The notes below the pieces were generated by a model. That model searched no databases, had not been told where the DNA came from, and worked only from the letters and a program-made list of their open reading frames with translations. From the NCBI GenBank assembly GCA_022711655.1, contig JAKLEM010000001.1:1-33726 (forward strand): a DNA stretch of 33,726 nucleotides. Direction: 5' to 3'. The position numbers and the translations under genes are program-made. The stretch is from Candidatus Auribacterota bacterium (GTDB lineage: Bacteria > Auribacterota > Ancaeobacteria > Ancaeobacterales > Ancaeobacteraceae). Shown one piece after another: positions 1-7,900 of the stretch; the stretch's first letter is position 1; every line of letters starts with the position of its first letter.

Positions 1-1
1 C

Positions 2-1216
2 AGGGACTATCCGCCGGTACAGGCGCTGGTGAAGGCGGGCGTCGTCACTTTCGGCGTCTCGAAGTCGGAGGCCTTCGCTCCCGGGAGCGTCGCGCAGATA
101 CTGAACGAATTCGCGCAGGCTCCCGACGCGGCCCCCGACGCGGCAGCGATGAGGGCCTACCGGGAGGCGGTCGGCCGCGACGACATGGGCATCTTCAGCC
201 CCGACGTCATCGAAGCGGCCGTGCGTGACGCCGATCACGCCAGGATCGGCAGGATGATCCGCCAGGCGAAGCACGAGGTCAACAACAAGATGATCGGGGT
301 GGTGTATATCGATTTCGTGAACGAGGACCTGCGGGACAGACCGGTGCCGGGCCTCGAGGCCGAGTCCGCGGAGCTGGCCGGCCTCCATAAGAGCGCGATG
401 GAGCTGAACCGCAGGATCAACGAGTTCAGGCAGGAGACCCCGACGCGGGAGTCGGCGCTGCGCGCCCTCGACGACGCGTGCGCGGACTACCCCCTGCTCG
501 CCGGAGCGATCAGGCGCATCGTCGACCTGAGCGGCGCGATCGCCGCGGCAATCCCGCCGGACGGCGGCGAGCGCGCGTCGCTCAAGGAGAATCTCGCGAA
601 AGTTCGCAAGGCTGATGTCGCGGTCCGGCTGATAGAGGGTTTTCTCCTGGAAGCGCGCCGGGAGCGGGAACGCCTCATCGCCGCCGCGCCGGATGGCGCC
701 GGGAACGCGATTCCGTCCTGGAAGCTGCGGCACGACCTCAACAACAAGCTCGCCCGCCTCGTCGCAGCGGATATACTCCCCCTGAGCTGGAGGCCGCTCA
801 CAAACGCCGCGTACGAGCGGGTTGCGCAGGAGCAGATGGCGCTCATGGGCTCGCTGCTCAATAAGATCGTACGGGAGCAGAAAGAGGCCGCCGCGCTTGC
901 GCTGCCGTCCCGCAGCGCGCCGGACGCCGGGGCCGCGGTCGCGGCGCTGCGGAGCCGTTATTCGTCGATGATCGAGGACGCCCGTGCGATCTCAGCAGCA
1001 GCCGCCGCGCTGATACGGCTGCAACAGGACGACGGCGTCCCGGATCCCCGCCTGGCGGGGATGCTTGACGGCATCGCTGCGGCTGCCGCCGAATCCGAGA
1101 CGCTCGCCGACGCCTTCTTCGCGGCACTGTCCGCCGAGTGCGGCGTCGCCGTGCCTCCCGGCGGCACCCTGCTTCCCGCTGAACCCGTTTCGCCCGCCGT
1201 CGATCCCGCTGCATGA
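2..1216 (+). CDS. Partial receiver-tail / double HDxNN-motif signalling protein
   Basis: The reading frame is open to the left edge of the window, so the true start is probably outside; the first possible start inside is a GTG at 29. I do not recognise a named family. The first ~40 residues (QALVKAGVVTFGVSKSEAF, then a helix) look like the end of a receiver domain: alpha4, beta5 with the conserved Lys, alpha5. Two later segments share one motif: KHEVNNKM (nt ~268-291) and RHDLNNKL (nt ~728-751). Both resemble the H-box of histidine-kinase dimerisation or phosphotransfer helices, so a receiver plus two HPt/DHp-like helical modules is plausible. The rest is helical and Ala/Arg-rich, with no membrane segment and no ATPase domain. 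It ends about 100 bp before the Rrf2 gene and is probably not in the same transcript. The function is inferred only; other signalling genes lie nearby. Confidence 0.6.
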   Translation, partial: RDYPPVQALVKAGVVTFGVSKSEAFAPGSVAQILNEFAQAPDAAPDAAAMRAYREAVGRDDMGIFSPDVIEAAVRDADHARIGRMIRQAKHEVNNKMIGVVYIDFVNEDLRDRPVPGLEAESAELAGLHKSAMELNRRINEFRQETPTRESALRALDDACADYPLLAGAIRRIVDLSGAIAAAIPPDGGERASLKENLAKVRKADVAVRLIEGFLLEARRERERLIAAAPDGAGNAIPSWKLRHDLNNKLARLVAADILPLSWRPLTNAAYERVAQEQMALMGSLLNKIVREQKEAAALALPSRSAPDAGAAVAALRSRYSSMIEDARAISAAAAALIRLQQDDGVPDPRLAGMLDGIAAAAAESETLADAFFAALSAECGVAVPPGGTLLPAEPVSPAVDPAA

Positions 1217-1268
1217 CCGCTTCGGGCCGTCCCGTTCGTTTCCCGGCGACACGCGGCGAAATATTGTG

Positions 1269-1297
1269 TTGACAAATGATACTAATTTAGTATCATT
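1269..1297 (+). promoter_or_regulatory. Promoter and palindromic operator of the rrf2-ferredoxin operon
   Basis: A consensus -35 hexamer TTGACA (1269-1274) and a near-consensus -10 TATCAT (1291-1296) are 16 bp apart. An inverted repeat with perfect 10-bp arms, AATGATACTA (1275-1284) and TAGTATCATT (1288-1297), with a 3-bp centre, fills the spacer and covers the -10. A repressor bound here would block RNA polymerase. Rrf2-family proteins are dimeric and often repress their own operon, so the adjacent Rrf2 protein is the obvious candidate; that pairing is inference. Confidence 0.8.
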
Positions 1298-1313
1298 ACG
1301 TCAGGAGGCTGAG

Positions 1314-1721
1314 ATGAACCTATTGACCAGGCAGACGGATTACGCGGTGCGGGCGCTCGGCTATATGATGCGCCGCCCGGAAAACAACGCCACAGCGGCG
1401 GAGCTGACGGCGGCGCTGAAGATACCGCGGCCGTTCCTGCGGAAGCTGCTCCAGGAGCTTACCAAACACCATGTGCTCCGCTCGCGAAAAGGGGCGGGCG
1501 GCGGGTTCGAGCTGGCGCGCGATCCGGAAAAGATCAGGTTCTCGGAGCTGATAGAGATATTCCAGGGGCCGCTAAGGCTGAACCATTGCACGTTCAGGAA
1601 AAAACCCTGTCCGAACAAAAAAGTATGCGCGATGCGGCGCCGGATAGGGTGTATCGAGGAGATGGTTATCAACCAATTACGGGCGACAAAACTGACCGAT
1701 CTGGTTCAGAAAGGGGAGTGA
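1314..1721 (+). CDS. Rrf2-family Fe-S transcriptional regulator
   Basis: A 135-residue protein that is very probably a winged-helix DNA-binding repressor of the Rrf2 family (IscR/NsrR/RsrR relatives). The N-terminus (LTRQTDYAVRALGYM) and the wing region with KGAGGGFELAR are family hallmarks. Three cysteines, C92, C99 and C105 (C-x6-C-x5-C), sit where IscR and NsrR bind their cluster, so it probably senses Fe-S status, redox or NO. I chose the ATG at 1314 because AGGAGG (1303-1308) lies 5 bp upstream and the protein then begins at the usual family N-terminus; a longer in-frame extension upstream has no support. The stop is 3 bp before the ferredoxin ATG, so the two form an operon. A perfect palindrome in the promoter suggests autoregulation. 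The signal sensed cannot be told from the sequence. Confidence 0.93.
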   Translation: MNLLTRQTDYAVRALGYMMRRPENNATAAELTAALKIPRPFLRKLLQELTKHHVLRSRKGAGGGFELARDPEKIRFSELIEIFQGPLRLNHCTFRKKPCPNKKVCAMRRRIGCIEEMVINQLRATKLTDLVQKGE

Positions 1722-1724
1722 ACG

Positions 1725-2561
1725 ATGGCCAAGCGAAAGATCATCACTATCGACGAGGCGCAATGCAACGGCTGCGGCCTGTGCATACCGAACTGCCCCG
1801 AGGGGGCGATACGGATCATCGACGGGAAGGCGCGGCTGGTGAGCGACCTCTTCTGCGACGGCCTCGGCGCGTGCCTCGGGCATTGCCCGCAGGGCGCGAT
1901 CTCGATCGAGGAGCGCGAGGCGGAGAAATACGATGAGCGCAAGGTGATGGAGAATATCGTCAAACAAGGGAACAATGTCATCAAGGCGCACCTCGATCAT
2001 CTCAGGGAACACAACGAGCATGCGTATGTGAAGACGGCTGTCGAGTATCTGCAGGAAAAGAACATCGATATCAAAACAACGGAAGGGGGGTCTCGTATGG
2101 ATCATCACGGCGGCGGATGTCCGGGTATGCGTATGGTTGATTCGAGGAACGAAGGGCGGAAGGACGGAAGCGGCGGCGAGCCAGCGCAGGCCGGGTCGGA
2201 GCTGCGCCAGTGGCCGGTCCAGCTGCACCTGCTCAACCCGCACGCTCCTTATTTTCAGAACGCCGATCTCCTGATCGCGGCCGACTGCGTCGCTTTCTCT
2301 TTCGGCAACTTCCATCAGCGGTTTCTCAAGGGGAAGACGCTCGTCATCCTCTGCCCGAAGCTCGACCAGGGGATAGAGGACTACATCGAAAAGCTGGCCG
2401 AGATCTTCTCGTCGAACGACATCAAGTCGATCACAATAGCCCACATGGAGGTCCCGTGCTGTTTCGGCACCGTCCAGGTCGTCGAAGAGGCGCTGAAAAA
2501 GTCAGGGAAGAACATCGTCGTGAAGGATTATACGGTGTCGCTGAAGGGGGATATCGTCTAG
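1725..2561 (+). CDS. Ferredoxin-like 4Fe-4S protein, Rrf2-linked
   Basis: A cytoplasmic 278-residue iron-sulfur protein, probably an electron carrier or reductase partner. The N-terminus holds a classic 4Fe-4S motif (CNGCGLCIPNCPEG, residues ~15-28). A second motif, CDGLGACLGHCP (~44-55), keeps only three of the four ligands because the second Cys is Leu; I recall this substitution as usual in this ferredoxin family. After a charged linker and a His/Gly/Cys-rich patch (MDHHGGGCPGM, ~125), the C-terminal ~110 residues form an alpha/beta domain with ADCVAF, ILCPKLD and VPCCFG cysteine patches. Such genes often sit beside Rrf2 regulators and are generally annotated only as 4Fe-4S binding proteins. 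It starts 3 bp after the Rrf2 stop, with GGGGAG as ribosome site, and very likely shares its promoter. The redox partner is unknown. Confidence 0.88.
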   Translation: MAKRKIITIDEAQCNGCGLCIPNCPEGAIRIIDGKARLVSDLFCDGLGACLGHCPQGAISIEEREAEKYDERKVMENIVKQGNNVIKAHLDHLREHNEHAYVKTAVEYLQEKNIDIKTTEGGSRMDHHGGGCPGMRMVDSRNEGRKDGSGGEPAQAGSELRQWPVQLHLLNPHAPYFQNADLLIAADCVAFSFGNFHQRFLKGKTLVILCPKLDQGIEDYIEKLAEIFSSNDIKSITIAHMEVPCCFGTVQVVEEALKKSGKNIVVKDYTVSLKGDIV

Positions 2562-2601
2562 TAGTGCGCCAGGAGAGGAGTCTTTGTGTCAGCCCCGCGA
2601 A

Positions 2602-2622
2602 ATTTTCCCCAGCGAGGAAAAT
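2602..2622. repeat. Small inverted repeat, hairpin
   Basis: ATTTTCC (2602-2608) and GGAAAAT (2616-2622) form a 7-bp stem with a 7-base loop, 40 bp after the ferredoxin stop. No T-tract follows, so it does not look like an intrinsic terminator. It may be part of a larger structured intergenic element together with the repeat at 2633-2688. Confidence 0.4.
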
Positions 2623-2632
2623 CTCGCTCGGC

Positions 2633-2688
2633 GACAATTCTCGCTCGTCCCTCGCTACGCTCGGTACACCATGCCCGCTCGAATTGTC
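2633..2688. repeat. Intergenic inverted repeat enclosing CTCGCT-rich motif
   Basis: GACAATTC (2633-2640) and GAATTGTC (2681-2688) are perfect 8-bp inverted arms flanking a 40-bp core that repeats CTCGCT/CGCTCG (for example TCCCTCGCTACGCTCGG at 2649-2665). The block lies in the 222-bp gap between the ferredoxin and the PIG-L gene. It looks like a dispersed intergenic repeat (REP-like element) rather than a gene or promoter, but only one copy was noticed in this window. Confidence 0.4.
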
Positions 2689-2745
2689 AACGTGCTGCCC
2701 CAAACACTCCTCCCCTGACGCTTTAACGATAGGGATCTATCCCGC

Positions 2746-2774
2746 TTGACCCATGCAGGTTTATCCTCTATAGT
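2746..2774 (+). promoter_or_regulatory. Promoter of the PIG-L/GNAT pair, possibly leaderless
   Basis: TTGACC (2746-2751) and TATAGT (2769-2774) each match the sigma70 consensus at five of six positions, with an ideal 17-bp spacer. The expected transcription start (~2780-2782) is only a few bases before the ATG at 2784, and no Shine-Dalgarno sequence is present, so the transcript may be leaderless. Confidence 0.7.
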
Positions 2775-2783
2775 TACTCCTCT

Positions 2784-4145
2784 ATGAAGCAGACCTCGCT
2801 CATGATGATGCTCCTGGTGATGCTCGGCGTTTCAGTGGCCGCGCATGCGCAGGAGGAGCCGCCGATGCCCCCGTTCTCGAAAGACGACCGTGTCCTGATC
2901 TTCGCGCCGCACCCTGACGACGAGTCGATCGGATGCGCGGGCGTGATCCAGCAGGCGCTCGCCGCCGGCGCGGATGTGAGAGTCTGCTATTTCACCAACG
3001 GCGACCACAACGAGCTTTCATTCGTCGTCTACGAAAAGAAGGTGCCGCTCTTCTCGAAGGGGTTTATCAAAATGGGCGAGCTCCGCCGCAAAGAGGCGAC
3101 GCTCGCCATGGAGTATCTGCAGGTGGGAAAGGACCGGCTGACCTTCCTGTCGTATCCCGATTGGGGGACTATGCGGATCATGATGGAGTACTGGGAGACG
3201 GACGCGCCCTTTATGTCTCTCCTGACGCGGATCAAGGCCGTTCCCTATCCCGAAGCGCTGTCGTACGGCGCGCCGTATGTCGGCGAGAGCGTGCTCGGCG
3301 ACATCACGAGAGTCATCGCCGGTTTCCGGCCCACCAAGGTCTTTGTCTCTCATCCCGTCGATGCCAACCGCGACCACCGCGCGCTCTACCTGTTCGTCAC
3401 GGTCGCGATCTGGGACCTTGAGGGGCGGATCGCCGCGCCGGCGATTTTTCCCTATATCGTCCACGTGCCGCGCTGGCCGCAGCCCCGCGGCTATCATCCG
3501 CGCTCGCCGCTGACGCCCCCGTACGTTATCGGGAAGATCGGGTGGCGCCGGACCAACCTCGGCTGGCTCGAGGTCCGCGCGAAGCGCAAGGCGATCCGGT
3601 ATTACCGGAGCCAGATCGAATACGAGCCGTCGTACCTGATCAGCTTTGCCCGGCGAAACGAGCTGTTCGGCGGGTACCCGGACATCGACCTTCGTGACGG
3701 CGCCGCGTCGGAGAGCTGGCAGGATGTGCGTGCCGCCGAGGAGATCGGCGTCGAGGCGACGAAAGAGGACGCGGCGAAGAAAAACATCTCCGCGCTCGCC
3801 TATCAGCGCCGGGGCGGAGATCTTTACATCCGTTTCACGATCAGGAACCCGGTCGACGAGGCGTTCGGAGTCAACATCCATCTGCTCGGCTACCGGAAAG
3901 GGACACCGTTCGCGCGGATGCCGAAAGTCCGGATCTCGGTCAACGGGCTTCGCATGGAGTTCCGCGACAAGAAAAGACGGATCAGGGCCGCGGGCGCGAA
4001 ATATCACACGCAGGGTAAGGACCATTATCTGCGCGTCCCGCTTGCCGCACTCGGAAACCCCGACCGCATCCTCGCCAGCATGAGCACCTTTCTCGGCGGG
4101 CTCGACCTCGACGAGACGGCGTGGCGGGTGTTGGTCGTCGAATGA
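2784..4145 (+). CDS. Secreted PIG-L/LmbE-family deacetylase with C-terminal beta domain
   Basis: A 453-residue zinc-dependent de-N-acetylase-type hydrolase. Residues 1-22 form a signal peptide ending AHA before QEEPP, so it acts outside the cytoplasm. The catalytic domain has the family motifs PHPDDE (42-47, zinc ligands H43 and D46, base D45) and H190-P-V-D-A-N-R-D-H198, a histidine/aspartate motif that supplies the third zinc ligand in this family. The last ~120 residues (from ~335) are beta-rich and resemble a carbohydrate-binding or DOMON-like sandwich, an extension beyond the usual ~230-residue PIG-L core. Family members remove acetyl groups from GlcNAc-containing lipids, mycothiol precursors or glycans; the substrate here is unknown. 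A strong promoter ends 9 bp upstream. The stop overlaps an in-frame ATG of the downstream acetyltransferase (ATGA), so the two are co-expressed. Confidence 0.9.
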   Translation: MKQTSLMMMLLVMLGVSVAAHAQEEPPMPPFSKDDRVLIFAPHPDDESIGCAGVIQQALAAGADVRVCYFTNGDHNELSFVVYEKKVPLFSKGFIKMGELRRKEATLAMEYLQVGKDRLTFLSYPDWGTMRIMMEYWETDAPFMSLLTRIKAVPYPEALSYGAPYVGESVLGDITRVIAGFRPTKVFVSHPVDANRDHRALYLFVTVAIWDLEGRIAAPAIFPYIVHVPRWPQPRGYHPRSPLTPPYVIGKIGWRRTNLGWLEVRAKRKAIRYYRSQIEYEPSYLISFARRNELFGGYPDIDLRDGAASESWQDVRAAEEIGVEATKEDAAKKNISALAYQRRGGDLYIRFTIRNPVDEAFGVNIHLLGYRKGTPFARMPKVRISVNGLRMEFRDKKRRIRAAGAKYHTQGKDHYLRVPLAALGNPDRILASMSTFLGGLDLDETAWRVLVVE

Positions 4146-4156
4146 CAGGCGGAGCT

Positions 4157-4822
4157 ATGGAAGAACTGACTATCAGGCGATATCGGGCGTCCGACCGCGC
4201 GGCGGTGCGGAAGATCGCGTGGGACACCGCTTTTATCGGGAAGCCGGCCGACGCCTTTTTCCAGGATAAGGAGATCCTCGCCGATTTCCTGACGATCTAT
4301 TTCACCGACTACGAGCCGGAGTCGTCGTTCGTCGCCGACCGGTTCGGCGAGGCGGTCGGCTACATTATGGGGACGATAAACCTCGACCGGATGGAGAAGA
4401 CCTACCGCAGGTTCATCATCCCCCGGCTTGTCGTCAAGGCGCTTCTGCGGGGGACCCTCCTCCACAAGAAGAACCTGCTGTTCCTGTTCCACTGCCTGCA
4501 GAGCTGGCGGCGCAACGAGGTCATGACGTTCGAATACGCATCGCCGCGCCTTGCGACGCTCCACATCAATTTCGCCGAACCGTACCGCGGCAAGGGCGCC
4601 GGAGCCAAGATCTATGCGCGCTACGAGCTCTACCTCCGGCAGGCGCGCGTGCGCGAGATCATCCTCACAACCTCCTCGCCCGATGCGGGGCGCTTCTTTG
4701 TCCAGCAGGGATTTCGTTTGATGCGCACCGGCGAGCGGTCGTATTACTCGCATATTACCGGCGAGAAGCTTCCCGTCTACTATTACGGCAAACGCCTCCG
4801 TCTCCACGGCAATCAGATCTGA
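4157..4822 (+). CDS. GNAT-family N-acetyltransferase
   Basis: A 221-residue cytoplasmic acetyl-CoA-dependent acetyltransferase. It begins with the typical GNAT beta1 (LTIRRYRASD) and contains the acetyl-CoA pyrophosphate loop in the helix after FAEPYRGKGAGAKIY (~145-160), followed by IILTTSSPDAGRFFVQQGF, the beta5/alpha4 signature. About 70 residues between beta2 and the CoA loop form an insertion with basic helices. The start is uncertain: ATG 4142 overlaps the PIG-L stop (ATGA), whereas ATG 4157 gives the natural GNAT N-terminus. Pairing with a deacetylase suggests the two act on the same kind of amino-sugar or amine, but no substrate can be read from the sequence. Confidence 0.85.
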   Translation: MEELTIRRYRASDRAAVRKIAWDTAFIGKPADAFFQDKEILADFLTIYFTDYEPESSFVADRFGEAVGYIMGTINLDRMEKTYRRFIIPRLVVKALLRGTLLHKKNLLFLFHCLQSWRRNEVMTFEYASPRLATLHINFAEPYRGKGAGAKIYARYELYLRQARVREIILTTSSPDAGRFFVQQGFRLMRTGERSYYSHITGEKLPVYYYGKRLRLHGNQI

Positions 4823-4888
4823 ACGGCGGATAACCGCCCGCCTGCGGCGTTTCGCGAAAAAATACTGTCGTTTTTTCCGAAAAGAGTA

Positions 4889-4894
4889 TATAAT
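4889..4894 (+). promoter_or_regulatory. Consensus -10 element before the hybrid kinase gene
   Basis: A perfect TATAAT lies 20 bp upstream of the kinase ATG within an A/T-rich patch (4856-4910) that stands out from the GC-rich surroundings. The expected -35 position (~4866-4871) is only a weak match. A-tracts and T-tracts upstream (4857-4862, 4871-4876) could act as an UP element. This is the likely start of the phosphorelay transcription unit, which may read on into the pel genes. Confidence 0.6.
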
Positions 4895-4914
4895 GATAAG
4901 CCAAATATACCCTT

Positions 4915-7900
4915 ATGAATATTTTACCCGTTTTGAAGCGATACCGGTATGCCGTCATCGCGCTCGTTATCGGTGCGCTCGTTTCCCTTTCTCTCTTTTC
5001 GCTCGTCAGGCGGTACGATGACCTGCGTACGCAGGCCGAGTTCGCCCGTCTTTCCCGGGATCACGCGGAGGTGATCAACAACGCCCTGCAAAGCCACGTG
5101 ATGGCGATCTACTCGCTCAGGTCGTTCTATCTGGCCAGCAAGGAGGTCGACCGCGACGAGTTCCAGAAATTCACCATGGGGTTCCTGTCAGACTACCGGA
5201 CGATATTGACGCTTGCCTGGATCCCCCGCGTGCGGGAAAAAGAGCGCGCCGCTTTCGAAGAGGCCGCCGTCCGCGCCGGTTTTGCCGGCTTCGCCATAAC
5301 CGAGATGGACGCCGCGGGCAAGACGGCGGCCGCGCCGCGCCGCGCCGATTATTTTCCGATCTGGTATATCGAACCGATGCGGGCGAACCGCAGCATCATC
5401 GGGTTCAACTCCGCATCGAAGCGGGAGCGGCTGGAAGCGATGCGCCGGGCTCGCGACGACGGGAAACCGGCGATGACCGGGCGTATCGATATGCTCAAGA
5501 AGAGCGGCGACGCCGGCTACCAGATCTATCTGCCGTTCTACGCGGCCACGACGGGCCCTGTTCGGTTGGAAGACCGCCGCAGCAACTGCGCCGGGTTCTT
5601 CTGCCTCACGTTCAGCATGCGCAACCTGATAGAGCAGGCGACCAGCAAGCTTGCCCGGGTAGGGGTCGACACGTTCGTTTTCGAGATCAGTTCCGGCGGA
5701 AAGAAAGAGCTTGCCTGCGCGATCGGTTCCCGCTTGCGCAGCGACCGCCTCAGTTTTCAGCCGGCCAGGGGCGCGCATCGTTTTGTCACGGAGACGACCG
5801 TCGAGGTCGCCGGCAGGAGGTTCTCGATCCTGTTCAGCCCCGCCGATAGCTATATCCGCAAACATCGTTCGGGCCACCCGTGGATCGTCCTCGTCCTCGG
5901 CCTGATCGTTACCGGTATGGGGACGTTCTCGCTCGTGCGGATGGCGGACAGGTCCGACGAGGTGCGGAAGCTCGTCGATGTCAGGACCGCCGAGCTGAAA
6001 GAGTCGAACGACGACCTGCGCAGCGCCGTCGCCGCGCAGCAGCAGGCTGAGCTCGCCAACCAGCAGCTTGCCGCCGAGAAGCGGCAGCGCGAGGAGACGC
6101 TCCGGCTCCTCGAGCGGGCGGTCACCAACACCAGCTGCGGCATCCTCATCACCGACCTGTCCCTCAAAGAGAATCCTATCGTTTTCGTGAACCGCTCGTT
6201 CGAGATAATCACGGGATATGCGCGCGACGAGGTTATTGGCAAAAACTGCCGCTTTCTCCAGGGGCCGGACACCGATCCCTCGGCGTTGCGCGTCATCCGC
6301 GAAGCGCTCTCCAGGTCGACCGACTGCCGTGTCGTGCTGAAGAACTACCGCAAGGACGGACGGCCGTTCTGGAACCAGCTCTTCATTACGCCGCTCAAGG
6401 ACGAGAAAGGGGCGGTGACGCACTACATCGGCGTTTTGACCGATATGACCGAGCTGAAACTTGCCGAACACGAGCTGCGCAAGCTGAACCGCGCCGTCGA
6501 GCAGAGCCCCGCGTCGATCGTGATCACCGATACTAACGGCGTTGCCGACTATGTCAACCCGAAGTTCACTGAGCTGACGGGGTACCGGCCGGAAGAGGCG
6601 GTCGGGAAAAGCCTGTTGAGGTCGGCAGAGATGACGGACGATGCCTTTAGGCATCTCTGGGATACGGTGGTCGCCGGCGGGATATGGCGCGGCGAGGTCC
6701 GTAACAGGAAAAAAAGCGGAGAGCTCTACTGGGAGCTGGCGCAGATATCCCCCGTCATCGACGCCGACGGCAGGGTCTCCAACTACATCGCTGTCAAGGA
6801 AGATATCACCGAGAGCAAGCGGATGCAGGAGGAACTGCAGCGCGTCTCGACGGTTCAGAAGGCGATCCTCGACAGCGCCAACCTGTCTATTATGTCGACT
6901 GACGCGAACGGCCTCGTGAAGACGTTCAACGCCGGCGCCGCCCGCCTCCTGGGGTATTCCCCTGACGAGGCGGTCGGCAAGAAGAACATCGCGGCGTTCC
7001 ACGACTCCGAAGAGCTGAAGCGGCGCGCCCGCGAGCTCTCCCCGGAGATGAAGCCGGGTTTCCAGGTGTTCGTTGCGAAGGCGGCGATGGGGCTGAGCGA
7101 GGAGCGCGAGTGGACGTTCATCCGCAAGGACGGCGCGCGGTTCCCGGGGCTTCTATCGGTGACGGCGCTGATGGACCGGGCGGGGAACATTAACGGTTTT
7201 CTCTTCACCGGCAGCGACATCACCCTGCGCAAGCAGGCCGAGGCGGCGATGCAAAGCGCGAAAGAGGCCGCCGAGTCGGCGAACCGCGCAAAGAGCGATT
7301 TCCTGGCGACGATGAGCCACGAGATCAGGACGCCGATGAACGCGATCATCGGGATGGCCGACCTCCTCGGCGAGACGAAGCTTGATGCCGACCAGGAGAA
7401 ATATGTCAGGACATTCAAGTCGGCGGGAGAGACGCTCCTGAACCTCATCAACGACATCCTCGACCTATCCAAGATCGAATCGGGCAACCTCATGCTCGAG
7501 AACATCGATTTCGACCTCCATGACCTGCTGGAAAAGACCGCCGAAGTGATGGCGGTGCGCGCGCACCAGAAGGGGATAGAGCTGCTGTATCAGATCGCTT
7601 CCGACGTTCCCGTGCGGCTCAGGGGCGACCCGGCCCGCCTGAGGCAGATCTTCATCAACCTGATAGGGAACGCGATCAAATTCACGGAAAAAGGCGAGGT
7701 GTTCCTCAAGATCGAGAAAGACCCTGCGGGGAAGGCTGCGGAAGCGCTGCGCTTTACCGTTGCCGATACCGGTATCGGTATAGCGAAAGACAAGCTGCTG
7801 CGCGTCTTCGAGAAATTCACGCAGGCGGACTCGTCGACGACGCGCAAGTACGGCGGCACCGGCCTCGGCCTCAGTATCTCGAAAAAGCTTGCGGAGCTGA

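Noticed and set aside
1065-1313. N-terminal extension of the Rrf2 protein from 1065
   Set aside because: It would overlap the previous gene and run through the promoter and operator; a strong ribosome site and the family N-terminus are at 1314.
2602-2622. Intrinsic terminator after the ferredoxin gene
   Set aside because: The hairpin is short and no T-run follows it.
4856-4877. GAAAAAA/TTTTTTC inverted repeat as a terminator after the GNAT gene
   Set aside because: The stem has almost no GC pairs and it lies directly at the kinase promoter; an A/T-rich upstream element fits better.
5188-7002. Long open frame on the - strand (604 codons) opposite the hybrid kinase gene
   Set aside because: It lies wholly within a well-supported gene, has low-complexity Arg/Asp/Gly-rich composition, and is explained by the high GC content that suppresses stops in opposite frames.
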